Below, piece after piece: positions 23,931-34,870 of a stretch of DNA of 64,000 nucleotides (positions are counted from its first letter, which is position 1; every line of letters begins with the position of its first letter). The stretch comes from Amborella trichopoda (taxonomy: Eukaryota; Streptophyta; Magnoliopsida; Amborellales; Amborellaceae): the NCBI RefSeq assembly GCF_000471905.2, contig NW_006499776.1, positions 1,765,713 through 1,829,712 of the forward strand. Reading direction: 5' to 3'. The notes under the pieces were generated by a model. The model did no database searches. It had not been told where the DNA came from and saw only the letters and a list, made by a program, of their open reading frames with translations. The position numbers and the translations under genes were made by a program.

Positions 23931-24037
23931 GGGGATAAACCCCACTTTACTATTTTATAGAAGGGTAAAACAGTAGATATTTTAGATAGCGAGAGAGAGC
24001 CAAAACTTTCTGACGAGGATTTTTTTGGTGAGCACTT

Positions 24038-26817
24038 TGTTGAAAGGTATTTTTCATCAACATGGGGTAGACCTAGCAAGTAATTGAAATTTTGATAGTC
24101 TTCGAACAACCCCAAAACTGGGTAGGATCTTCATGAGGTCTCTCAGAAGTCTCCTGCCATGCTTTGTCACATTCCAACATGTCTAAGGTAATCCCGAGTG
24201 AGAAACAGTTCTGGCAGAATTGGCCCTTAGCACCCTCAAATGGACAACTAGATCTATATTTTCAACATATCAAATTACTTTGAGACCACCACCATTGGAT
24301 CCAACGTGGTTGAAAACCCCCAGGGGTCAAGTTTCAGCCCAAACGAAGACTCCAGGAAGAAGTTAGAGGTGAAAGAGTGAAATAGGAGCAGCCGCACACT
24401 ATTCTCGAGCGGCCACCCTGCAACACTACACCATTAAAGGGACAATTACAACTAGTTACTTTCAATGCTTATATCTCTACCATCCCATGTCAGATCATGC
24501 TCAAATTTTAAGAGCATGTTCATCTAGTCAAGTCGAACGATTCGATAAGTGGCACGCCCCGTGACGATATGCGAGCGCGAAGAAAAGCTTGAGAGAAGTT
24601 ACTGATCCATAAAGAAAGTAAAGGAAATTCAGCAGCGTCGTGCCTCGCTCGAGCGGCCAAATCACACCGCTAGCAAGCTCGATCGACGCGAGACCAATTC
24701 CATTACTGGCGTAACGTCTCGGGCCATCTCTGACCCGATCCATGTAATGATGAATGGTCGGATTCTGCACACAAAGCTGACGAACAGACTGCAAATTTCG
24801 TTGTCAGAATCCTTGATTCTTGCCAAAATTCCAGACTTACAAAATCTTTGTTCGGGCACAGAATCGAGCTGCGTTTGGTGCCTCGTGATCGTAGCGGTAT
24901 GCTCAGTGTGATTAAGTGAAGAAAACACAAAAAACATCAAGGATTGAACACATTATCGATCCAAAATTTCAAGATCTATTCAAATTTCAAGTCACATGAT
25001 CGTGCGCCAAAAACGCGATCCATGCTCAAAGTTGGTATCAAATCGATCGTCATGCTAAGCCCTACAAGAAAACAATCATCTTACGATCAATCGGGCATCC
25101 GAACGACCCTGGATCAGCCATGCATGAACTCGCAAGTCCTAGGGCGACATTGAGACTATTCTAGAATTCCACAACTTGGTAGGAAGGGGCAAATCTACCA
25201 TTTTGCACCCTATTTTCTAAATTCTTTTAATTCAATCTAATCTTAATTTGAAGGAATTAGGGTTATTTTTTATCATCCACCCATGTTTGGGGCACACTTT
25301 TAGATATACGTACCATCATTGTATGTAAAAAAAAAAAGAAGAGGCAGACACATACACACACAAGAGAGAGTTTTCACTTAATACAAGTTTCTCTTTCTTA
25401 TGATTATGGTGTTATTCTCGAGAGAGATGGTAAGGTGAGAGAAACATTCCACCGGTACCCCTAGGGTTGAGGTAAATCTTCTCTCTCTTCATTTTCTTTT
25501 CTTCTTCTCTCTTTCTTCTCCCCTTTCTTCTCCCTCTTTGTCGTCTTAGTCTTCGCGGAGGTCATGCACAGTAGTGGTAGTGTCGTGCATGCCTCTACCT
25601 TTGTCCCACAGGCCGTGCATGCCGATAGTAGCACTATGCACGAGTATTCTTCCCCACATTCTCATTTGTCTCTTTCTCTCAATGTAGTCTGTAGACGGCA
25701 CTGCCCATCGCTGTCCACAGACATAGCTTTAGCATCTCGGTGAAGTACCTAGACGGCAAAGTGTGTTGCCACCTGCAAGAGTCTTCCTCTGTTGTGCATC
25801 TAACGTAGATGGCGATACCTCTCGCAGCCCGCTAGCGGCCCTGGCAACACCCATTTCTGTCTGCTAGCTTCCTCTGTGCGTTCGGTGCCTATAGCCATTC
25901 TCCTTGTGTTTCGACTTAAGAGAAACCATCACCGTGCACCTTGTTAGGAGATAGCGTCATCCACAAATGATGTGTCGCCTCCTCACATTGTAAAATGTGA
26001 TGCTTATTGACGTCTAGACTTGCACCCTCTTTGCCACCTCACCCTCTTCTCTTCACCCCTTTCTCTTCTCACATGGCTGAGAGTAGGCTTAGATTAGCAC
26101 CACCATGCCGACCTCAATTTCGAGTAATATTTCCACCATGTTGGTCCAGTGAACCATGTCGGTCTTACTATCACTCCGAGTCGGCAACTTCTGGCCGTCA
26201 TGCTATCTGTCAAGTTCTCTTCTCCTTTCGATCTTTAGTCTAACCTTGCACTTCATCGCCTTCTCCCATGAATGTGCATTACCCTAAGACAATGGTGGGT
26301 CCCTTCGACCCACTTGTCTTACAATTAAGCATAGAAGTGTTGTGCAGAAAAACAAGAGAATTACACGTCAAGGGAGGCGATTTCGAACCAGCTCAAGCAG
26401 CTGGGGGGCTTTCTTTATGATCTATGAGGGTGCCCACGGGAGCCAGCCCGAGTAAGTCTCGAACCCACCGAGAATTCCTCTCTCATTAGTTAGTATACCT
26501 TCCCTTTCCCTCGAGCAAGGTTCCAAGAGAGTGATCTCAAACCTTGGGTCTACAAGGGTTATAGGTTATGGGAGGTGTTTTCGAACTTGCTCAAGCAACT
26601 GGGGGGCTTTCTTCGTGATCTAAGAGGGCGCCCACATGAGTCAGCCCAAGTAAGTCTTGAACCCACTTAAAATTCCTCTCTCATAGGTTGGTATACCTGC
26701 CCTTGCCCTGGAGCAAGGTGTTGAGAGAGCGACCTCAAATCTTAGGTCCACCAGAGACCCGAGACATGTGCCACCAGATCATCTAAATCCAGAGGATGAG
26801 ATCGAGGCACCTAACCC
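24038..26817 (+). mobile_element. 5' LTR of a plus-strand Tat element
   Basis: It starts TGTTGAAAGGTATTTTTC inside the 3' internal region of the minus-strand element and ends CACCTAACC three to four bases before a PBS. U3 blocks follow the family order. A TATA-like TTTAGATATACG lies at about 25,308, a CT-rich leader at 25,470-25,550 and GTGCATG-type repeats at 25,560-25,980. U5 contains a duplicated block (26,390-26,520 and 26,570-26,720, each with GGGGGCTTTCTT and CTCTCTCAT). Length is about 2.78 kb. Sequence before the insertion is CACTT. Confidence 0.8.
26390..26740 (+). repeat. Tandem duplication of about 160 bp in U5
   Basis: The block beginning CTCAAGCAGCTGGGGGGCTT and ending GAGCAAGGT-CC-AGAGAG occurs twice head to tail (from about 26,389 and 26,589) with some 85% similarity by eye. 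Other LTR copies have it once (for example 18,230-18,390 on the minus strand). Confidence 0.7.
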
Positions 26818-26820
26818 GCT

Positions 26821-26838
26821 TGGCGATAACACTGGGGA
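26821..26838 (+). other. tRNA-Arg primer binding site
   Basis: TGGCGATAACACTGGGGA matches 15 of 18 bases of the tRNA-Arg(ACG) complement and follows the LTR end by about four bases. The two flanking halves TGGCGA and CACTGGGGA are exact. Confidence 0.85.
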
Positions 26839-27030
26839 CTTACTACCCCTTAGTCAGTTCGCTCTTGTTTGACCAATTTCCTTCTTTACTTTCTACACCG
26901 ATTTTTATGGCACTTGGGTTGTTCAACCTATTCATCGGAGTTAGGGACTTCCTTATCCCTGCACTCATAGCTGTCCCAAGGAAGCAAATGGCTCAAGCCT
27001 CCTTCCTTACTCTCCTTCTGAGTTGAGACT

Positions 27031-27980
27031 CATGGTTCGGCTCCCATGTTCTCACCTGGGTTGGTGCGAGAGGGGATTTAAAGGTCCCTGCCTCCCCGCT
27101 TTTTCGCCCTAGTGGACTGTCCACCAAGGGCCCTTGCATGTGCAGCACTTCTGCTGCCGCATACCCTAGACAGTCATACGTCTACGGTACACCAGAAGGC
27201 TGCCCCATCCATCCTTATGAAAGGCAAGCAAATTGTCGTCGCTCCTGAGGTACGCTGGAAAGCAAACCCCTGTGCTCCTTCACTACTCCGAGCCTCCACA
27301 CCTAGAGATCGGTACATAGAGGCGAAGGTCCTGAGGTCTTCACCCCTCGCACACACTCAAAGGCTCGTGGTCTATCCACTCGAGCCACACCTCGGGGCCC
27401 TTATGTTTCCTTGAGCTCGCATCCAGGACTAGGCCTTCTCGGGCCAAACCCTACATGCGCCATACATTCGCTTTCCACAGCTCAGGGCAGTGCTAGCTCT
27501 ATGGCACCTCAAGCACAGGAGGGTCAACCACTCTGTCTTCCCTCTTGGCACAAAGAGTTTCACCTTATGAGAGACAAGCTACCCGCCTCATCCCTCACAA
27601 ACACGAGCTCGTGGGTCCCGACCTCCTCAAGTCGATCCCATTGACCGGGCTGACGCTTAGGTTGGACGACTAACTCTAAAGGTGCACACGCACCATCTTC
27701 GTAGGTCCCTTCGAGATCGAGACTCAAGCGGAGTCACGAGCTGACCCCTCTTTCCTTTGCTGCTCTCCCAATGCCAAGCAAGTACCTCGAGTCTTGGTAC
27801 TCAAAGGTCTTCCCTAAGGGTACAATCTTGAGCCAGCTCTGGGTCATCCGAACACCCTGGCCTCACAAAGGAATTCAGGGCAACGGCTTGATGTCAGACA
27901 GAGGCCTCTAGCCTCCAAAACAAGAGCCTTACCTGTGCTCCATCCTTGGGCCCCACTCCCTGCTCCAGCTCATAGACATG
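27031..27980 (+). pseudogene. Pre-gag ORF, broken (plus-strand Tat)
   Basis: Open frames at 27,112-27,414 and 27,411-27,644 contain KAAPSILMKGKQIVVAPE and PLEPHLGA, which match KAAQSISVKGKQV and PLEPHLAA of the 13.8-13.4 kb copy and the corresponding part of 38,431-39,225. The protein is Pro/Ser-rich with no known domain. It precedes gag in the same orientation. Repeated occurrence in the same place suggests a real, though uncharacterised, first ORF of this family. This copy is broken by frameshifts. Confidence 0.55.
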
Positions 27981-28321
27981 GCCCTCGGCTGTTCAAAGAA
28001 AACAGGGACAGTCCAGGTCTCATGCTCAGTTCTGGACTGAAGTTCACATCCGCCTCAGAATCAGGCAGAAGAGAGGCGTACAGATCCTGACCAGGGATGC
28101 CTCCAAGGCAGTTGAAGTCACCCCCTGAGGACCTCCTGCCTTGTAATCCTTTTTTCCCTCTTCAAACTCTAGATCCTGAGCAAGTCCAGGATTATTGTTC
28201 GGTGATCACCACCTAGAAGCCACGGTCCTAAGAACGTCAAGAACTGGTCCTCATAAGATCGGCATACAAAGCTCGAGTCCAGTCTGGGCATGGTGAGCCC
28301 CTCCAGACTGACTTTCTGTGC

Positions 28322-30340
28322 ATGACTCGCCAGCCTCGGCAGTTCGCTACATCACCTGACTCTAACCTCCCAGAAGAAATGGTCAGTGTCATGGTGATCA
28401 ATGCCCTGAACAATGCTCAGGAGGAGCAGATGAACAAGTTTGAGGAAATTATGCAAGCCATCCTAAGAAAGATGGAGCGCCTAGAGGCCTCCAGGGCCCC
28501 TTCTACACCTGACTCCCCGACCAGTGAGGACACAGCTACTAAGCAGACTCCCCAGCCAGTTTCCCAAGACAGCTCCTCTTCTTGCAGGGTCTCCCAAACC
28601 GACATAGATGCTATGGTGGCCCATAGCCTCAAGAGCAAGGTCTCAGGCATGCAGGAAACACCACTCCACCAAAATCCATATCCTTCGTATATTGACCAGG
28701 TGTCGTTTCCCCACGAACTACCAAAAAGGGAAACTCCCCCTGTTCATTGGTACCACATCTCCTCACCAGCATACGGCCCAGTTCTAAGTGGCCTGCCAGC
28801 AGACGGCAACTAATGGGCGTCTTCTCCTCTGCTAGTTCATCGAAACTTTCGAACGACTAGGCTTTCAGTGGTATGCATGGTTGCTGCCGAACTCGTTGAA
28901 CACTTGGCAAGAAATGGAGCAAGTGTTCTACCAACGCTTTTACGAAGTCCAAAGGAATGTGGAGACCATCGAGCTCCTCACCTTGATGGAAGACCCTGGT
29001 GAGCCGATTGACAAATTCATCACCTGATGGGGAGAGTTGGCAACCTTTCACGCCACTCCCATAATTGAGAAGGAAGCAGTCTAGACTTGCATACGGAACA
29101 TGCCTCATGAGATCACCCTACATGTCAAGTCATCTAATCCACCCTTCATGTCAGAGCGCATCTCTAAGGCAGTTCGTATTGAGGGATTGTTTAAGCACTG
29201 TGGCATCCCTTGACAACAGCCCTCCTCTCTCTCCAGCAGTCGGGGCAACCAAAAGGCAGTGATCAATGCTACCGACCCCTTGACTGACACCAAAGGCTTG
29301 GCTCCTCATACTCATGATCTCTCTAAGAAACAGATTCCTCAGGCCGGGGGTAAGCATTAGTCCTACAATGCGGTCACGCCTCCTAAAAATAGTAAGAAAA
29401 ATGACTACTGGACCCAACACCAGAAAAAGATTTACCCCTTTGACAAGGAGTGGAGCCCTGCACTGCTCCAACTACTATTAGCACAAAACCAGAGGTCACC
29501 ACTGTAGAACTGCCGGGGCAGGAGAATAATGAGAAGTATTGTTTCTATCACAAGAGAGTGCCCCACCCCACTCACGATAGCTATAAGCGCAACGAAGCTA
29601 TCGAAGCCCTTATCAACAAGGGTCAAATAAAGCTCGAAGAGTTGAAAAAGGCATTTGTGGTAGCTAAGGCATCTTACATAGTCACGATCTAAGAGGACGA
29701 CGAGGCACTCGCTCTCCTTCATGCATGTTTCTCTATAATGCTCAAAGAAGGGATCGCCTCCCCAAAGCCCACAAGACAGCTCAAGTTCCTGCAGCTTGGG
29801 ATCGAGAACCTTTAGTGCACATACCATCAGATACGAGGCCACAAAGTTAGCGAATGCACTGGTTTCCATAAACTCTTGGCATAAAAGATGCACCAGTGCT
29901 AGGAAGTTAAAGGCGACCCAGTAGGACACCCTCAGGTCCCTCTCCCGCCTGCTCAAGAAGACTTCCCGAAACAATCCTAGGGAAGTGCCTAGCAAGACCC
30001 TCTCCAAGCCCTCTTTGAAGCAATGCTCCACCAGGGTCTCGACACTCATAGGTCTACCAAATAGTCTAAGCAACTTGCCCGGGGCACTGAAAAACTCTGT
30101 TTCCCCTTTCACTAAGTGTGGCGCCATGATCTTAATGAGTGCACTGGTTTTGAAGCCATAGTTGTGGAGAAATTCAAGCAAGGTTGCATCTACTATGCGA
30201 TTCTTTCGGAACACGTCCAAGCCCTCGCTCCTATTCAAGGAGAGGCCATGTTGCCAGCCCCTCATAAGTATGCATTGGGCTCCTCAGGGCATTCAACCTC
30301 GTGGCCCTGGGAATTCTACCATGGGTGAAGTATGCTCAAG
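28322..30340 (+). pseudogene. gag: Tat gag, broken by stops and a frameshift
   Basis: The open N-terminal part (28,322-28,813, 163 codons) has a coiled-coil-like stretch (NKFEEIMQAILRKMERLE) and then YPSYIDQVSFPHELPK, the entry to the Tat gag core. In another frame, 28,831-29,230 has the gag core: TFERLGFQWYAW, WQEMEQVFYQRFYEV, EPIDKFIT (in-frame stops at three or more places). Three zinc-knuckle-like motifs follow: C-F-Y-H...H (29,540), C-T-Y-H-QIRGH-KVSEC (29,815) and C-F-P-F-H...H-DLNEC (30,096). The last two share ECTGF and may be a duplication. Gag binds and packages the element's RNA. No protease, RT or integrase follows. Confidence 0.75.
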
Positions 30341-30375
30341 TCCTTGAGATGCGAGGTAGTCCGTCAGGCTACCGC

Positions 30376-31829
30376 TGTTGGAAGGTATTTTTCTTCAACA
30401 TGAGGCCCCCACTCAATAAAGGCCTAGCAAGTTCTGGAAACTTTGACAGTATCAAAATAGCCTCAGAATTGGCAAAAATCTTCATGAGGTCTCTCAAAAG
30501 TTTAGTACCAAGTTACATCGCATTCTGACGTTTCTAAGGCAGTGCAGATTGAGAAATAGTTCTGGTAGAATCGGCCTCTAGCACCCTGAAATAGACCTCT
30601 ATAACTAGAGCTACATGTTTAGCATCTAAAATTTCCATGGGAACACTACCCTTGGATCTGTCATGGTTGAAAACCCCCAGGGGTCAAGTTATATCCCAAA
30701 CAGACACTCCAAGATGAAGTTATAGGTGAAAGAGTGAAACAGGAGGAGCCGCAAGCTATTCACGTGCGGCCACCCGACAACAATACACCATTAAAGGGAC
30801 AGTCACTGCCAGTGAATTTTGATGCTCATATCTCGGCTGTCCCTCTTCTGATGGTGCTCAAATTTGGTGAGCATGTTCGTCTAGTCAAGACGAGCGATTC
30901 GATATGTGACAAGCCCCGTGACGATAGCCAAGCACAAAGAAAAGCTAGAGAGAAGTTGCTGATCCATAAAGAAAGTGCAAGAAATTCAGCAGCATTGTGC
31001 CTTGCTCATGAGCATAGCGAGCTCCAGCAGCCAAATCACTTCGCTCAAGGGCCTGATCGACGCGAGACCAATCCCACTACAGGCGTAAGTTCTCGGGCCA
31101 TCTTTGACCCGAACTCTGTATATGATGAATGATCGGATTATGCACACGAAGCCAAAGAACAGACTTCAAATTCCTTCGCCAGAATCCTTGATTCCGGCCA
31201 AAATTCCAAACTTGCAAAATCTTCGTTCAGCCACGGAATTGTGCAACGTTTGGTGCCCCATGATCATAGTGGCATGCTTAGTGTGATTCAGAGAAAAAAA
31301 CACAGGAAAATTTCTAGGAATTCAGCAAACACACTATCGAGTCGAAGTTTCAAGATCTACTCAAAATTCAAGTCACATGATCGTGCGCCAAAAATATGAT
31401 CCATGGCTCGAAGTTGGTATCAAATTGATTGCCATGTCAAGCTCTACAAGAAAACAATCATCTTATGATCAACTGGGCATCACAATGACCCAAAATCAAC
31501 CATGCAAGAACACGCAGGTCCTAGGGCAACACAGGGACTGTTATGGAATTTCACAACTTGTTAGGAAGGGGCAAATCTATCATTTTGCACCTTATTTTTT
31601 AATTTCTTTTAAATCAATTTAGTCTTAATTTTCAGCAATTTGGGTTACTTTTGATCATCGACCCATGTTTGGGGCACACTTTTATATATACGTACCACCA
31701 TTGTATGCAGAAAATAGGAGAGAAGGGAAACACGTAAACACACAAGAGTGAGTTTTCACTTAATACAAGTTTCTCTTTCTTACCATTGTGGTGTTATGCT
31801 TGAGAGAGAGTGTGAGGTGAGAGAAACCA
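30376..31829 (+). mobile_element. 3' LTR of the plus-strand Tat element, truncated
   Basis: It starts TGTTGGAAGGTATTTTTC, the same start as the LTR at 24,038, and follows the U3 order to a TATA box (TTTTATATATACG, about 31,680). It stops at 31,829 just after GTGAGAGAAACC, about 130 bp past the TATA box, against some 2.78 kb for the full 5' LTR. No polypurine tract precedes it, so the internal deletion that removed pol also removed the PPT. Beyond 31,829 lies sequence of a Tat element in the other orientation. Confidence 0.8.
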
Positions 31830-31849
31830 TGACGCTAAGCCTTTTAACG

Positions 31850-32310
31850 TCATACAGCTAGGATGTATACTATAATTTAGAGTCATATAGTTTGGACTGT
31901 GTAGTTTAAGGTCGTGCAGCTAGACCTCTGTTATAGTTTAAGGTCATATAGTTTGGACCATGCAATTTAGGGTCATTCACCTAGATCAAGGTTGTGCAGT
32001 TTAAGGTCATGCAGCACGGACCATAGCCATGAAATTTTAAGGTCATGCAGCGCGGACCATAGCCATGCCATGCAGTTAAAGGTCATGTAGCGAAGACCAT
32101 GGTCATGCAGCGAGGACCATAGCCATGCAGTTGAAGGTCATGCAGCGCAGACCATAGCCATGCAGTTTAAGGTCATGCAACATGGACCATAGCCATGAAG
32201 TTTAAGGTCATGTAACACGGACCATAACCACAAAGTTTAAGGTCATGCAACACGGACCATAGCCACATAGGTTAAGGTCATTGAGCGCAGACCATGGAGT
32301 GGGTCACCAT
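31850..32310. repeat. Tandem array of GGTCATGCAGC...GGACCATAGCCATG units
   Basis: About 12 copies of a roughly 36-bp unit (TTTAAGGTCATGCAGC, then CGGACCATAGCCATGCAG) run head to tail. Each unit has GGTC and GACC in inverted order, and some have the perfect palindrome GACCATGGTC (32,095). It lies about 0.8 kb upstream of the TATA box at 33,098 and is a candidate upstream regulatory array for that promoter. Confidence 0.85.
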
Positions 32311-32689
32311 GTAGGTGAAGCTCCATGGGGAATAAGTCTGTAGATGGAAATCTGACTCCCTGGGGATAAAATGGTTAAAGCCAGTAAAGGGTTTCACATG
32401 GGAAGTCCGACTTCATTGGGGATAGGATAACTACGTGTGAGGCAGACTCACTAGTGGTTGCAGTGGTAAATGACCCTAACTCTACTAGGGATATTGCAGT
32501 ATGAGTATGACTCCTACTAGGGCTGAGATGGTATAACATGGCTATGACTCCCACTGGGGATGAGGAGTGATAACCTGGTTGGAATGACCTAGCTACAACT
32601 CCACTAGGATTGATAGGTCACAGTCAAGGTATAACTTCACTAGGGATAACAATAGTAAGATACGTACAGCTTGAGCATGAAGAGTGTGG

Positions 32690-32990
32690 CCAAGGATTGT
32701 TTAGAACATAGTCGGCACTGAGAACGACCAACATTGCTTCTTGAACACTCAGCCGGTGCTGAACCTTTTGAAAACGCAGTCGGCACTGAGAACAACCAAC
32801 CACTATCTCTTGAATACCCGAACGACGCTGAGGTTTAAAAATGTAGGCGGCGTTAAGGGTGGTCGTGCTAGCTCTTAAACACGGGCCGACACTGGGGTTA
32901 CTGAAAACACGGTCGGCACTAGGGTTATTGAAAACACAGCCGACGCTGGGTAGTTTCGATAACATAGTTGGCACTGATTGTGGGTTAGTG
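32690..32990. repeat. CGGCACTG/CCGACGCTG tandem repeats, about 33 bp
   Basis: Units such as AACACGGTCGGCACTAGGGT and AACACAGCCGACGCTGGGTA recur about nine times. The AAC-AC-GCCGRCRCTG core is shared with the 33,715-34,060 array on the other side of the TATA box and, reversed, with 46,810-47,010 and 47,790-48,250. Confidence 0.8.
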
Positions 32991-33097
32991 TTCGGGCCTT
33001 GATCCGAGCTCTACCCGGTCTAGCCTATTGGCATTTGGCCTTCTTGGATGTAGCTCGCATTCCCAATTTGCGAGGGGCATTTTTTAAAATCATCGGC

Positions 33098-33105
33098 TAT
33101 AAAAG
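33098..33105 (+). promoter_or_regulatory. TATA box of the antisense (PMD) transcription unit
   Basis: TATAAAAG is followed at once by GGGGTAAACCCC, a perfect dyad, then ATTTTCACTATTTTTTACC. The block is kept at 47,615 (minus strand of the next element) and, in degraded form, at 23,923. It faces towards the PMD frame 1.3 kb downstream and away from the host element's own coding direction, so it is a candidate internal antisense promoter. Confidence 0.7.
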
Positions 33106-33714
33106 GGGGTAAACCCCATTTTCACTATTTTTTACCGAAGGGTAAAAATACTTGGGGTGAAAACTTGGTTTTAATTGTGAGAAGGAGCTTCTACTAACTT
33201 AGAGTACTCCGGCAAGGGTTAGCGGGAGCTTGCCATCCAGCAAGGGAGGTGTTGATCGAGCAAGGAGACCCCTACGCGATATGAGGCAGGATCAGTTGAA
33301 GTTGCAGGAGTTTCACAACCAACACTTAGGGTTTTTCGGAGAAACAGGAAACTCCAGCCATGGTTTTGAGGATTCCAGCGAAGGGAAGAAGGGGTGAAAG
33401 TGACAGTAGTGGGCTGCTCAGGGCTTTCCACTGATCTTGGTGATTTTTTTGGTGAGCATAGGTGGTTTCCCAGCGACTTGGGGAAGGGTCGTAGAGGGTT
33501 TCCGGATGTGAAGGGGAGTTTTCCAGATATGTAGGGAAACGGGTCGTCGCTAAAGCTGGACTGTTGAGGGAAAGAGAACGATTGCCAATCCGCATGTGTG
33601 AAGACTGGTGCCAGGGCAGGACGTGGCAGTTGTCAGGTGGCGTGACAGAGTTCGAGGTGACGCCTACAAAATCTGTAGGACATGTGGGAGATTTGAACCT
33701 GACCAGCAATTATC

Positions 33715-34060
33715 TTTTGAGAACATAGTCGGCGTTGCATTAGGATACAAGGTTGGCACTAAGCATTGAGTGCATAGCCGATGCTGGACCTCTTGGAGAT
33801 ACTGAAGGCATTGGACCCTTGGAGATACAGCTGACGCTAAGTGTCCTTAAACTTAGCTGGCACTAGGCTTCCTTAATTTCATCCGGCGTTAGGGTCCTTA
33901 AGATACAGCCAGCAATATGCCTCTGAAAACGCAATCTGCACCAACTGAGGATACACAGCCAGCGCTGGTCCTTTGGAGACATAGCTGGTGCTAAGATTCC
34001 ATAAATGCAACCGGCACTGGTCCTCTGAAGATGTAGCCGATGCTTGACAGGTGATTTAGT
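33715..34060. repeat. CAGCCGGCGCTGG tandem repeats in the antisense leader
   Basis: About ten units of 28-40 bp (TAGCCGATGCTGGACCTCTT, CAGCCAGCGCTGGTCCTTTG and variants) lie between the TATA box at 33,098 and the PMD frame. AGCCGGCGCTGG contains the near-palindrome GCCGGC. If the TATA box is used, the repeats would be in the 5' leader of the antisense RNA. Confidence 0.8.
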
Positions 34061-34416
34061 AATTTTCATTCGGCTGCAAATCCTTGAATCTCTTTTCATA
34101 ATGGCTTAGTCTCCTTCCCTAATTCTTGACGTAAAGAGACTTCCAAGTGGAGGAGAGGTCGGTACCCATTAATTTATCGGTGAGGATTTAGTAAGGGGCG
34201 AGCCTATTTGGATTACAAAGCCAATATACAAACATAGTGGCCTCTCAATGTCACTTTAATCACTGACCCAGTTCGTGTTGAAGCTCGAGAGGATAATGAC
34301 GGCAATGTCAGTATTCAAGAAGGGGTGGCACTCCTTTATTGTATGCACTTGAATATAGCTTCTAGGGAGAACTTACCCACTTTAGGAAAGCATATGGTGC
34401 AGAAAAAGGAAATAAT

Positions 34417-34870
34417 ATGGTCAGGAAAGCCCTTCAAATACAGGGGCAGCACCAATATTTAAAAGGATACTCTTCCTGGATTGCTAGGGTTTTGGTGTCG
34501 CAGAACAATATTCTTGAACGTGTTTCCCTGTTGGCAGCGGTTCAGTGCTTGGCCAACTACTATGGTCGATGTTCCAATACGGTCAAGGTACTGCTGGAGA
34601 CATGGAGCCATGTTAGCAACACTTGGCTTCTTGGGCATAGGGAAGCAGGAATCTCTTTTCTAGATCTTCATTTTATTGGGGGTCTTCCGCTGATCGGGGC
34701 CATGTACGATGCATTTGTGCCTCAGAATTCAATCATTTTTTGTGGTGCTAGCTTGGGAGAAGAGGGGCCAGTTGCTAGTCTTAAAAATATTTTCAAGGTT
34801 TACCAATTGCTTCATGGTCGATTTAGCAAGTCGAGTAACCTTCACCAAATGGGTGAAATTCTTTTGTGGG
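34417..34870 (+). pseudogene. Plant mobile domain (PMD, aminotransferase-like) gene, interrupted
   Basis: The frame gives about 151 residues before an LTR cuts in. It carries the N-terminal landmarks of the PMD family (Pfam PF10536): a GYSSWI segment, a hydrophobic helix ending in LANYYGR, VLLETWSHVSNTWLL, and the hallmark GISFLDLHFIGGLPLIGAMY followed by DAFVPQN. PMD proteins occur in plant genomes as cellular genes (MAIL1/MAIN type) and inside Gypsy and MULE transposons. The frame runs antisense to the Tat fragment holding it, downstream of a TATA box at 33,098. A stop at 34,363 and a likely frameshift just upstream obscure the N-terminus. The element starting at 34,871 separates the frame from its C-terminal half, which is not found elsewhere in the window. 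Confidence 0.8.

Larger units (their letters stand above)
20776..24037 (-). mobile_element. 3' internal region of the minus-strand Tat element
   Basis: Read on the minus strand this aligns in order with 47.5-51.2 kb of the fullest Tat copy: the stretch before the PPT (CACAACAGTCGGTGGGG), the CATGAGTAAAAATG-like block (21,460-21,700), the GACGTGCGTGG-rich block (22,050-22,350) and the GGTCATGCAG array (22,360-23,470). Last comes a TATA-like block in the opposite sense (23,923-23,930). No protein is coded on the sense strand. At 24,038 it is cut by the 5' LTR of a plus-strand element. Confidence 0.75.
31830..34870 (-). mobile_element. 3' internal fragment of a minus-strand Tat element carrying an antisense gene
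   Basis: The order on the plus strand is GGTCATGCAG array (31,850-32,310), ACTCCACTAGGGAT repeats (32,320-32,650), CGGCRCTG repeats (32,690-32,990), TATA block (33,098), leader, a second CGGCGCTG array (33,715-34,060) and a PMD-coding frame (34,417-34,870). The first blocks match 22.9-24.0 kb, and in reverse 47.6-49.3 kb, of the other Tat copies. The element's own coding strand is therefore minus and the gene is antisense to it. It is cut at 31,829 by a rearrangement and at 34,871 by the 5' LTR of the next element. Confidence 0.75.

Noticed and set aside
29432-30265. Open minus-strand frame of 277 codons
   Set aside because: It lies antisense to a decayed gag whose zinc knuckles and frame are recognisable on the plus strand. 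A weaker antisense frame at 41,017-40,724 is similar only because both are opposite to homologous gag sequence.
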